DNA of 5,551 nucleotides from Frankiaceae bacterium (GTDB lineage: Bacteria > Actinomycetota > Actinomycetes > JAFAQI01), in assembly GCA_030840545.1 (NCBI GenBank), contig JAVEEH010000278.1:1-5551 (forward strand), given 5' to 3'. The notes below the pieces were generated by a model. That model had not been told where the DNA came from and did not search any database. It saw nothing but the letters and a program-made list of their open reading frames with translations. Below, piece after piece: positions 1 through 5,527 of this stretch; the stretch's first letter is position 1, and each line of letters opens with the position of its first letter. The position numbers were made by a program, and so were the translations under genes.

Positions 1-593
1 TAGGCCAGCCGGCGCGCGCCGGCCGAGCGAGGGAGCCGCGACCAGAGCACGACCCCGAGCTCGAGTGGCGGGATCGGCACCAGGGCCAGGAGCCCGCAGG
101 CGAGGTTGACCATGGCGAAACCGAGGCCGACCTGCTCAGCGACACTCCCGAAGGCGAATGTGCCGTGCAGCACGGAGCTGACGTGGATGAAATGCACGAG
201 GGCGAGGTCACCTCCGGCGGCCCGGTAGGCGGCCAGCCCCGCGGCAGTGAGCGCCGCGTGCACCGCGAGGGCCGCGGCCAGCATCGCGACGTCCGAGCCG
301 CGGCCGCGGCGCCGCGTCTCGACCCGAGCCCCCCAGCCGGCGCCTGCGAGCAGGGCAGCCACCGCGCCGTAGGGGTCGAGGTAGGCGGCCCACCCGGCCT
401 GCGGTCGCAGCATGGCGCCCGGTGTCCGCCGCCGGCCGCCCACCGCCGACAGCCGTCGGCGCCGCAGTCCCCCGCCGAGCCCGGACCCGGACCGGGAGAG
501 CCGCCGTTGCAGCGCGGCACGCAGGCCGACCCCGACAAGGAATCCGAGCAACAGACCGAGCAGGACCGCCGGGTGGCGGAGCGCGAAGATCAC
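1..593 (-). CDS. Site-2-protease-like (M50B-type) membrane protein, catalytic motifs lost, partial
   Basis: An open frame runs from a GTG at 593 to the left edge (197 codons, no stop), so the C-terminus is missing. A hydrophobic helix lies at about residues 8-28. An Arg/Gly-rich stretch (about 30-60) is followed by DPYGAVAALLAGAGWG at 73-88, which resembles the DPxG...GxGWAKPV segment of short site-2 proteases. More hydrophobic segments lie at 102-123 and about 155-175. The last one ends in NLACGLLALVPIPPLELG (163-180), matching the family's N-LLPxPPLDGG region. Site-2 proteases are zinc enzymes that cut inside membranes. Here HExxH is absent from the first helix, where the sequence is LLLGFLVGVG, and the second-site Asp is replaced (PPLEL instead of PPLDG). 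Activity is therefore unlikely, and a structural or anchoring role is an inference. The GTG follows the upstream TGA by one base (TGACGTG) with no clear ribosome site, which suggests coupled re-initiation. The family call rests on motif recognition only. Confidence 0.7.
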   Translation of the reverse strand, partial: MIFALRHPAVLLGLLLGFLVGVGLRAALQRRLSRSGSGLGGGLRRRRLSAVGGRRRTPGAMLRPQAGWAAYLDPYGAVAALLAGAGWGARVETRRRGRGSDVAMLAAALAVHAALTAAGLAAYRAAGGDLALVHFIHVSSVLHGTFAFGSVAEQVGLGFAMVNLACGLLALVPIPPLELGVVLWSRLPRSAGARRLA

Positions 594-594
594 G

Positions 595-975
595 TCAGAG
601 GTCGCGCAGCCGGCGGACGAGGATGCTGTCCGCGCCCTTCGCCTCCAGGTCGGCGATCACGACGGCCAACGCCTCGCGCACGATCCGGCCGCGGTCGATG
701 GCCAGCCCGTGATCGGCGCGCAGCGAGAGTCGGGCGCGCTCGAGGTCGACGAGCTCCTCCGGAGACACATAGACGGTGATCTTCTCGTCGTGGCGCTCGC
801 GCCCGCTGGGCCGCCGGCTGCCGGAGCTGCGGCCGGCGGTGGGCCGGGACCGCAGCGGAGTGACGGACGGGACCGTGGCGAGGTCGACCTCGGCGGCGGC
901 GTCGTCCGCCCGGCCCTGTCCCCCGGTGGCGCGGAACAGCTCGTCCGCGCCGGGAAGGGTCACCCGGCGAGACAA
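595..975 (-). CDS. Conserved actinobacterial protein with ribbon-helix-helix-like C-terminus, next to ParA
   Basis: The gene encodes 126 residues. The N-terminus MSRRVTLPGADELFRATGG is followed by a low-complexity linker (about 20-58) and then a compact charged domain. That domain has a beta strand KITVYVS (65-71), a helix from PEELVDLERARL (72-83), a turn DHGLAIDRG (88-96) and a second helix GRIVREALAVVIADLE (96-111), with a basic tail VRRLRDL (120-126). Strand-helix-helix with an R-[IV]-V-R-E-A second helix is the pattern of ribbon-helix-helix DNA-binding proteins. I recognise the whole as a family usually found beside this chromosomal parA in Actinobacteria, without an assigned function. 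The start is TTG at 975, supported by AGGTGG (988-983) seven bases upstream and by a 16-base overlap with the end of parA. RHH proteins such as ParG and Omega partner ParA ATPases in plasmid partition, so a ParA-partner role is plausible but not shown. Confidence 0.85.
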   Translation of the reverse strand: MSRRVTLPGADELFRATGGQGRADDAAAEVDLATVPSVTPLRSRPTAGRSSGSRRPSGRERHDEKITVYVSPEELVDLERARLSLRADHGLAIDRGRIVREALAVVIADLEAKGADSILVRRLRDL

Positions 976-1844
976 CGCGCCACCACCTCTCGCGCCAGGT
1001 CGCGGTAGGCGTCCGCGCCCGCGGACGAGGGCGCGAACGTGGTGATCGGCTCGCCGGCGACCGTCGTCTCCGGGAACCGCACGGTGCGGTTGACGACCGT
1101 GTGGAAGACCTTGTCGCCGAATGCCTCGACGACGCGGGCCAGAACCTCGCGGCCGTGCAAGGTCCTGCCGTCGTACATCGTGGCCAGAATCCCTTCAAGT
1201 TCGAGTTGAGGGTTAAGCCTTTCCTTCACTTTGTCTATCGTTTGGATTAACAGTGCGACGCCGCGAAGGGCAAAGAACTCACATTCCAGCGGAACGATCA
1301 CGCCATGAGAGGCGGTCAGCGCGTTGATCGTCAGCAGCCCGAGCGACGGCTGACAGTCGATGAGGACGACGTCGTAGTCACCCAGCACCGGCTCGAGGAT
1401 GCGCTTCAGGGTCTGCTCACGGGCCACCTCCCCGACCAGCTGCACCTCGGCGGCGGACAGGTCGATGTTGCTCGGCACCAGGTCCATCCCGGGCAGGTTC
1501 GTCTTGAGCAGCACGTCGTCGACGGTGACCTTGCGTTCCATCAGCGCGTTGTAGATCGTGCGGTCCAGCTCCATCGGGTTGACCCCGAGGCCCACCGACA
1601 GCGCTCCCTGCGGGTCGAAGTCGACCAGCAGCACCCGCCGGCCGAAGTCGGCGAGGGCGGCTCCGAGGTTGATCGTCGTTGTCGTCTTGCCGACGCCGCC
1701 CTTCTGGTTGCACAGTGCGATGACGCGGGCCGGGCCGTGCCGGTCGACGTGTCGTGGCTCTGCCAGCCGCGGGAAGGGGCGCCCGGTCGGGCCCAGCTCA
1801 CGAGGTGCGCGTTTGATTGTCGACATGACGATTGGTCGCTCCAT
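960..1844 (-). CDS. parA: ParA/Soj-family partition ATPase
   Basis: The gene encodes 294 residues. ParA ATPases dimerise on ATP, bind DNA nonspecifically and move cargo such as chromosome origins or protein complexes over the nucleoid. All diagnostic motifs are visible: deviant Walker A KGGVGKTT (48-55, signature lysine 48), switch I VDFDPQG (74-80) and Walker B VVLIDCQPSLG (159-169). A 40-residue N-terminal extension containing LGPTGRPFPRL and HGPAR precedes the first strand; this is typical of the chromosomal actinobacterial paralogue near xerD and scpA, as distinct from the origin-proximal parA of parAB. No ParB gene is adjacent; the downstream neighbour is the RHH-like protein, overlapping by 16 bases. 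The first ATG (1844) is chosen, with a weak GCGGA seven bases upstream; an in-frame ATG at 1826 is an alternative. Codons 199-221 are unusually AT-rich and include a TTA leucine codon, although the protein there looks normal for the family. Confidence 0.93.
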   Translation of the reverse strand: MERPIVMSTIKRAPRELGPTGRPFPRLAEPRHVDRHGPARVIALCNQKGGVGKTTTTINLGAALADFGRRVLLVDFDPQGALSVGLGVNPMELDRTIYNALMERKVTVDDVLLKTNLPGMDLVPSNIDLSAAEVQLVGEVAREQTLKRILEPVLGDYDVVLIDCQPSLGLLTINALTASHGVIVPLECEFFALRGVALLIQTIDKVKERLNPQLELEGILATMYDGRTLHGREVLARVVEAFGDKVFHTVVNRTVRFPETTVAGEPITTFAPSSAGADAYRDLAREVVARCLAG

Positions 1845-1890
1845 CTGCGAGTCCGCTTAGCGTCGCCCCGACTTCTCGATGAGTGCACAG

Positions 1891-1904
1891 GCCGACGAGT
1901 CGGC
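1891..1904. promoter_or_regulatory. Inverted repeat at the predicted parA transcription start, operator candidate
   Basis: GCCGAC-GA-GTCGGC has two perfect 6-base arms separated by 2 bases. The spacing is too tight for a good RNA hairpin but suits a site for a dimeric DNA-binding protein. It straddles the predicted +1 of the candidate parA promoter, so it could be an operator, perhaps for the RHH-like product of the same operon. It does not resemble the canonical parS sequence TGTTTCACGTGAAACA. GC-rich DNA produces such repeats by chance, so confidence is low. Confidence 0.3.
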
Positions 1905-1905
1905 G

Positions 1906-1934
1906 ACTCTATGCGGCCCTCGCGTCACCGGCAA
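1906..1934 (-). promoter_or_regulatory. Candidate housekeeping promoter for parA
   Basis: On the minus strand TTGCCG (1934-1929) is separated by exactly 17 bases from TAGAGT (1911-1906). Each hexamer matches four of six consensus positions (TTGACA and TATAAT). Transcription would start near 1899, giving a leader of about 55 bases before the parA ATG. The promoter would let parA, the RHH-like gene and the membrane gene be expressed independently of ald-xerD. It is a by-eye match in a GC-rich gap and is not proven. Confidence 0.4.
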
Positions 1935-1946
1935 GGCTTTCGCCGG
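1928..1946 (-). terminator. Small GC hairpin just after xerD, possible weak terminator
   Basis: CCGGC (1928-1932) and GCCGG (1942-1946) form a perfect 5-base stem with a 9-base loop. The hairpin begins about 7 bases after the xerD stop on the minus strand. No U-tract follows, so classical intrinsic termination is unlikely; at most it attenuates read-through into parA. It also overlaps the -35 of the candidate parA promoter. Confidence 0.25.
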
Positions 1947-1953
1947 AAGTGGC

Positions 1954-2925
1954 TCAGCCGCGCGCCCGCGGGTGGGCCGTGGCGTAGACCTCGCGCAACC
2001 GCTCGACCGTCACCAGCGTGTAGATCTGTGTCGTCGTCACCGATGCGTGGCCGAGCAGCTCCTGCACCACCCGGACGTCGGCGCCGCCGTCGAGCAGGTG
2101 AGTGGCGAACGAGTGCCGCAGCGTGTGCGGGCTGACCTCGACGGTCAACCCGGCACGTTCCGCCGCCAGGCGCAACGCCATCCAGGCCGACTGCCGCGAG
2201 AGCTGGCTGCCGCGATTGTTCAGGAACAACGCTGCGGACCCCCGTCCGGCCGCGGCCAGCACCGGGCGACCACGCACCAGGTAAGCCCCGACCGCCTGAC
2301 AGGCGAACTGCCCCAGCGGCACCATGCGGTCCTTGCCACCCTTGCCGTGCAGCAGCGCCGTTGCGCCGGTGAGGTCGACGTCGTCGACTGCCAGACCAAC
2401 GGCCTCGCTGATTCGGGCCCCGGTCCCGTAGAGCAGCTCGAGCAGCGCCCGGTCCCGCAACCCCTTGGGGGTGTCCTCGATCCCGGCCGCCTCCAGCAGG
2501 GCCAGCACGTCGTCGACCGGCAGCGCCTTCGGGAGCCGCCGGGGCGGAGTCGGTGGCCGAACGTCGCGGGCCGCGTCCGTGGGCACGATGCCCTCCCGCG
2601 CCGCGAATCGATGTAAGCCACGCACAGCGACCACCGCGCGCGCCGCCGACGACGCGCGCAAGGGCGGATGGGCGGCGTCGCCCCGGCGGAGCCCGGCCAG
2701 GAACGCCGCCACGTCCTCCTCGGCCGCGTCAGCGAGCCGCTCGATGCCCCGAGCGGTGAGCTCGGCGAGATAGCGCCGCAGGTCGCGGCGGTAGGAGGTC
2801 AACGTGTTGGTCGCGAGGCCGCGCTCGACCGCGAGATGGTCGAGATAGGCCTGGACGGTCCGCTCGAGCTCGCGCGAGGGCGCTGGGCTCGAGGGAACCG
2901 CGGGAGTCGCGGGAGTCGCGCTCAG
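1954..2925 (-). CDS. xerD: Tyrosine recombinase XerD, apparent CTG start
   Basis: XerD, with XerC, resolves chromosome dimers at dif near the terminus under FtsK control. With the proposed start the protein has 323 residues, near the family's usual 300 or slightly more. The N-terminal core-binding domain includes LERTVQAYLDHLAVERGLATNTLTSYRRDL (about 22-48, written here only as a landmark; key conserved parts are AYLDHL and SYRRDL). The catalytic set is complete: R171 (TGARISE), K195 (HGKGGKDR), H267 and R270 (PHTLRH), H293 (LLGHAS) and the nucleophile Y302 (TQIYT). No ATG, GTG or TTG exists in frame between the ald gene and a TTG at 2802, and starting there would delete conserved helix-1 residues. 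The CTG at 2925 has GGAG (2936-2933) seven bases upstream and forms a CTGA overlap with the ald stop, so coupled translation from CTG is the best model. Residues 3-15 are an Ala/Thr/Pro/Ser-rich tail. Confidence 0.93.
   Translation of the reverse strand: MSATPATPAVPSSPAPSRELERTVQAYLDHLAVERGLATNTLTSYRRDLRRYLAELTARGIERLADAAEEDVAAFLAGLRRGDAAHPPLRASSAARAVVAVRGLHRFAAREGIVPTDAARDVRPPTPPRRLPKALPVDDVLALLEAAGIEDTPKGLRDRALLELLYGTGARISEAVGLAVDDVDLTGATALLHGKGGKDRMVPLGQFACQAVGAYLVRGRPVLAAAGRGSAALFLNNRGSQLSRQSAWMALRLAAERAGLTVEVSPHTLRHSFATHLLDGGADVRVVQELLGHASVTTTQIYTLVTVERLREVYATAHPRARG
2900..2920. repeat. 9-base tandem repeat in the xerD N-terminal tail
   Basis: GCGGGAGTC (plus strand) occurs at 2900-2908 and again at 2909-2917, followed by GCG. 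On the coding strand it specifies Ala-Thr-Pro repeated just after the proposed CTG start. The length is a multiple of three, so slippage would add or remove one ATP tripeptide without shifting the frame. It marks a flexible, probably unconstrained tail. Confidence 0.7.
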
Positions 2926-4052
2926 CCGGACGCTCCGCCCGCCAGCACGTCGTCGAGCTCGCGCCAGCTCAGACCGTGGGCGTCGGCGACCGGACCGTAG
3001 ACGACCACACCGTCGACCACGTTGACCCCGCGCGCGAGTGCCACGTCCGCCTGGACAGCCCCCTGCCAGCCCATGCTGGCGATGCGCTCGGCGTAGGGCA
3101 GTGTCACGTTGGTCAGCGCATAGGTCGACGTGTGCGGCACGGCCCCGGGCATGTTGGCCACGCAGTAGAAGATCGACTGGTGCACCGGATAGGTCGGGTT
3201 GGAGTGCGTCGTCGGCCGGCTCGATTCGAAGCAGCCGCCCTGGTCGATCGAGATGTCGACGAGCACGCTGCCGGGCTTCATCCGCGCGACGAGGTCGTCG
3301 CTGACCAGCACCGGGGCCTTGGCGCCGGCTACGAGGACGGCGCCGATCACCAGGTCGGCATCGACGCAGGCGCGGTCGACTTCGTATTTGTTCGAGGCGA
3401 TCGTCTGCAGGTGGCCCTGGTAGATCCGGTCAGCTTGCCGCAGCTTCTCGATGTTGCGGTCGAGCAGCAGCACCTCCGCCTGCATGCCGAGCGCGATGGC
3501 GGCCGCGTTCATGCCGGAGACACCCGCACCCAGCACCACGACCTTGGCCGCGTAGACACCTGAGACGCCGCCCATGAGGACACCACGCCCGCCGCCTTGC
3601 CGCATCAGGTGGTAGGCGCCGACCTGCGGCGCGAGCCGGCCGGCGACCTCCGACATCGGCGCGAGCAGCGGCAGCGACCCGTCCGCCAGCTGCACCGTCT
3701 CGTAGGCGATCGCCGTCGTGCCCGACTCGATCAGGGCCCGGGTGCACTCGGCGGACGCTGCTAGGTGGAGGTAGGTGAACAACACCTGTCCCCGCCGCAT
3801 CCGGTGGTACTCCTCGGCGATCGGCTCCTTGACCTTCAAGACGAGCTCGGCCTCGCCCCACACGTCATCGGCCGAGCCGAGGATCTCTGCCCCGGCGGCG
3901 ACGAAGTCCTCGTCCGGGAGCGAGGAGCCGAGGCCGGCTTCCTTTTCCAGGTAGACGGTGTGACCCGCGGCCACGAGCTCGTGCGCGCCCGCCGGCGTGA
4001 TCGCGACGCGGTATTCGTTGTCCTTGATCTCGCGGGGGATCCCGACTCTCAC
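2922..4052 (-). CDS. ald: L-alanine dehydrogenase
   Basis: Alanine dehydrogenase reversibly converts L-alanine plus NAD+ and water into pyruvate, ammonia and NADH in the cytoplasm, serving alanine catabolism, nitrogen assimilation or NADH reoxidation. The protein has 376 residues, close to the roughly 370 typical of the family. It begins RVGIPREIKDNEYRVAITP. The substrate residues R15, K75 (VLKVKEP) and H96 (FTYLHLAAS) fall at the numbers known from the Mycobacterium tuberculosis enzyme. The Rossmann loop is VVVLGAGVSGMNAA (about 171-184), with acidic D198 after LLL for NAD preference, and catalytic D270 lies in VDISIDQGGCFE. The start is GTG at 4052, with GGAG nine bases upstream; extending to an ATG at 4109 would add 19 unfamily-like residues. 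The stop overlaps the xerD start, so the two are probably co-transcribed. No Lrp/AsnC-type regulator gene (AldR in mycobacteria) is adjacent. The divergent neighbour is the secreted propeller gene. Confidence 0.96.
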   Translation of the reverse strand: MRVGIPREIKDNEYRVAITPAGAHELVAAGHTVYLEKEAGLGSSLPDEDFVAAGAEILGSADDVWGEAELVLKVKEPIAEEYHRMRRGQVLFTYLHLAASAECTRALIESGTTAIAYETVQLADGSLPLLAPMSEVAGRLAPQVGAYHLMRQGGGRGVLMGGVSGVYAAKVVVLGAGVSGMNAAAIALGMQAEVLLLDRNIEKLRQADRIYQGHLQTIASNKYEVDRACVDADLVIGAVLVAGAKAPVLVSDDLVARMKPGSVLVDISIDQGGCFESSRPTTHSNPTYPVHQSIFYCVANMPGAVPHTSTYALTNVTLPYAERIASMGWQGAVQADVALARGVNVVDGVVVYGPVADAHGLSWRELDDVLAGGASG

Positions 4053-4078
4053 GGCCCGTTGCTCCTCGCGTCGTCCCG

Positions 4079-4105
4079 GCCTCGTGGCCGGCGGTACGCC
4101 GAGGC
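4079..4105. promoter_or_regulatory. Inverted repeat in the ald leader
   Basis: GCCTCG (4079-4084) and CGAGGC (4100-4105) are perfect 6-base arms separated by 15 bases, 27 bases upstream of the ald GTG. If transcription starts near 4112, the repeat lies in the 5' leader and could fold as a hairpin or bind a regulator. No known operator is recognised, and chance is a real alternative in this composition. Confidence 0.25.
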
Positions 4106-4118
4106 GCACCCGCGCCGC

Positions 4119-4124
4119 AGTCTA
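4119..4124 (-). promoter_or_regulatory. Candidate -10 element for ald-xerD
   Basis: On the minus strand TAGACT (TAnnnT) lies about 66 bases before the ald GTG. The hexamer 17 bases upstream, AGGTCA (4147-4142), is only a 3-of-6 match to TTGACA, so the promoter would be weak or activator-dependent. This fits the Lrp-type activation known for mycobacterial ald, but no activator site was identified. Confidence 0.3.
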
Positions 4125-4233
4125 GATCCGCAGTGGCCGGGTGACCTGCGTTCGCGAGCGGCTCGTCCCGATGGGTTTCGCGACGAAAACCGGGTTCGCC
4201 CGTTGACGGGGGTAGACCGTCAGAGACCCAGCC

Positions 4234-4240
4234 GAGGAGG
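4234..4240 (+). promoter_or_regulatory. Strong ribosome binding site fixing the TTG start of the propeller gene
   Basis: GAGGAGG is a near-perfect complement of the 16S anti-Shine-Dalgarno sequence. It ends six bases before TTG at 4247, and the TTG opens a signal peptide directly. This decides the start codon. Confidence 0.8.
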
Positions 4241-4246
4241 CCGACC

Positions 4247-5527
4247 TTGTCCCGCTCCGCCACCACCTTTACCCGCCGACTCACTGCCGCCGGCATCGCC
4301 GGCACCGCGGCAGTCGCTCTCGCGACCCTCGGGCCGTTCGGCGCCGGAGTGGCCGCTGCAGCGGGTTTCGGGTCGCCCGTGGTGGTCAGTGGTGACAACG
4401 CGAGTGAGCCGGGCGTGGACGTGGCGCCGGACGGCACGCTCTACGTCAACGCTCCTGTCGGGCTGCTGTCCAACATCCCCGGTTCCCCTTCCAACGTCTA
4501 CCGCAGCGACGACGGCGGCACGAGCTGGGCCAAGCTGCCGGCGAGCCTCAAGGCCAACCTGCCGGGCGGCGGCGACTCGGACATCGCGATCGCGCCGGAC
4601 GGCACATTGTCCGAGACCGACCTGTGGCTGGGGTCGTCGACCGTCGCCACCAGCAAGGACAAGGGCCAGACCTGGACCGCGCAGCCCGTCCAGGGCACGC
4701 TCGGCCAGGACCGCCAGTGGGTCGCTGCCGCCAGTGGGGGCCGCGTCTACCACGTCGTGCACCAGATCCCGACCGGTCTGTGGGTCTCCCGTTCGGTCGA
4801 CTCCGGCCTCACCTACCCGCAGCAGGTGCTCGCGGCCACCGCACTCGACCAGACCGGCTGCATCTGCCCGCCGGGCAACCTCGTGGTCGAGGACGGCGGG
4901 CTCCTCGGCGACAAGGTGGGCGGCGTCTATGCCACCAGCGACGGCGGTGTCGGCTTCTACCGGTCGACCAACGGCGGTCTCACGTTCACCAACACGCGTC
5001 CCGGTCCTGCCTCCTCGGCGCAGACCAACACGGCGTTCCCGGCGGTGGCGGACGCCGGCAACGGACATCTGGCGGTCGTCTGGCAAGCCGTGGAGGGCAA
5101 CACCTCGACGGTTCGGTTCACCACCAGCACCGACTTCGGTGCCACCTGGGCCACGGTGCGCCAGATCGTCACGACCGGCACCAGCCTCTACCCGTGGATC
5201 GCCGCCCACGGCACCAAGGTCGCGGTGTCGCTCTACCACTCGGACGTCGCCGCTACGCCGGACACCGCACCTGCGGGAGCGCAGTGGTTCGAGAGCTACC
5301 TGGAGTCGACGGACTCCGGCGCCACGTTCGGCGCGCTCACCACGGCGGACGCCGCCCCGGTGAAGACCGGCGCGGTCTGCACCGGCGGCATCAACTGCGC
5401 GAGCAACCGCGAGCTCGGCGACTTCCAGCAGGTCGCGCTCGACGGCAGCGACCATGCAGTGCTGTCCTACGTGCGCTCCATCGACAATGCGGCCGACACG
5501 GAGATCCGTTTCGTCCGCGAGGCCTGA
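4247..5527 (+). CDS. Secreted six-Asp-box (BNR/sialidase-fold) beta-propeller protein
   Basis: The 426-residue product is probably exported. Its N-terminus has basic residues (R3, R10, R11), a hydrophobic Ala/Gly/Leu core (about 13-33) and an AAAA-G segment at 36-40 suited to signal peptidase I. R10-R11 are not in a convincing twin-arginine motif. The mature part carries six Asp-box motifs (S-x-D-x-G-x-T-W type): SDDGGTSW (87-94), SKDKGQTW (136-143), SVDSGLTY (183-190), STNGGLTF (240-247), STDFGATW (294-301) and STDSGATF (354-361). Their spacing of 47-60 residues fits a six-bladed propeller of the sialidase/BNR fold. C205/C207 and C378/C384 could form disulfides, as expected outside the cell. 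No F/YRIP motif or clear sialidase catalytic set is seen, so enzymatic activity is not claimed; it may bind glycans or proteins. No C-terminal anchor or sorting signal follows, so it is likely released. The substrate is unknown. Confidence 0.85.
   Translation: MSRSATTFTRRLTAAGIAGTAAVALATLGPFGAGVAAAAGFGSPVVVSGDNASEPGVDVAPDGTLYVNAPVGLLSNIPGSPSNVYRSDDGGTSWAKLPASLKANLPGGGDSDIAIAPDGTLSETDLWLGSSTVATSKDKGQTWTAQPVQGTLGQDRQWVAAASGGRVYHVVHQIPTGLWVSRSVDSGLTYPQQVLAATALDQTGCICPPGNLVVEDGGLLGDKVGGVYATSDGGVGFYRSTNGGLTFTNTRPGPASSAQTNTAFPAVADAGNGHLAVVWQAVEGNTSTVRFTTSTDFGATWATVRQIVTTGTSLYPWIAAHGTKVAVSLYHSDVAATPDTAPAGAQWFESYLESTDSGATFGALTTADAAPVKTGAVCTGGINCASNRELGDFQQVALDGSDHAVLSYVRSIDNAADTEIRFVREA

Larger units (their letters stand above)
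4053..4246. other. Divergent intergenic region between ald and the propeller gene
   Basis: These 194 bases must hold the control signals of both divergent genes. For ald there is a weak -10 and a leader inverted repeat. For the plus-strand gene, TTGACG (4203-4208) matches five of six -35 bases, but nothing like a -10 lies 16-18 bases downstream, so I assign no promoter. CGGG (4191-4194), CCCG (4199-4202) and CGGG (4207-4210) can form two mutually exclusive 4-base stems, the first with a TTCG loop. No small gene was recognised. Confidence 0.5.

Noticed and set aside
8..23. Perfect 16-base palindrome GCCGGCGCGCGCCGGC
   Set aside because: It lies inside the coding frame of the membrane protein, consists only of G and C, and is easily explained by Ala/Gly/Arg codons in GC-rich DNA.
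1200..1250. Possible internal promoter or ribosome site in the AT-rich part of parA
   Set aside because: No -35/-10 pair with proper spacing was found on the minus strand, and the purine run AAGGAAAGG is not followed by a start codon at a usable distance.
1845..1953. parS-like or dif-like site between xerD and parA
   Set aside because: Nothing resembling the canonical parS palindrome or a 28-base dif with an AT-rich centre is present.
1305..2135. A plus-strand open frame opposite parA and xerD
   Set aside because: It is antisense to conserved ATPase and recombinase motifs, and the product has no family features.
4053..4109. Longer ald beginning at the ATG at 4109
   Set aside because: The extra 19 residues are Arg/Pro-rich and unlike the family; the GTG at 4052 has a ribosome site and gives the canonical numbering of R15, K75, H96 and D270.
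3765..5363. A 532-codon plus-strand open frame crossing the ald start and overlapping the propeller gene
   Set aside because: It is a high-GC shadow frame, rich in Arg/Pro/Ser/Thr with no recognisable domain, and it conflicts with two well-supported genes.
4220..5455. A 411-codon minus-strand open frame antisense to the propeller gene
   Set aside because: Its Gly/Arg/Val-rich composition is typical of antisense frames in GC-rich DNA. The plus-strand gene has a signal peptide, six Asp-boxes and a strong ribosome site.
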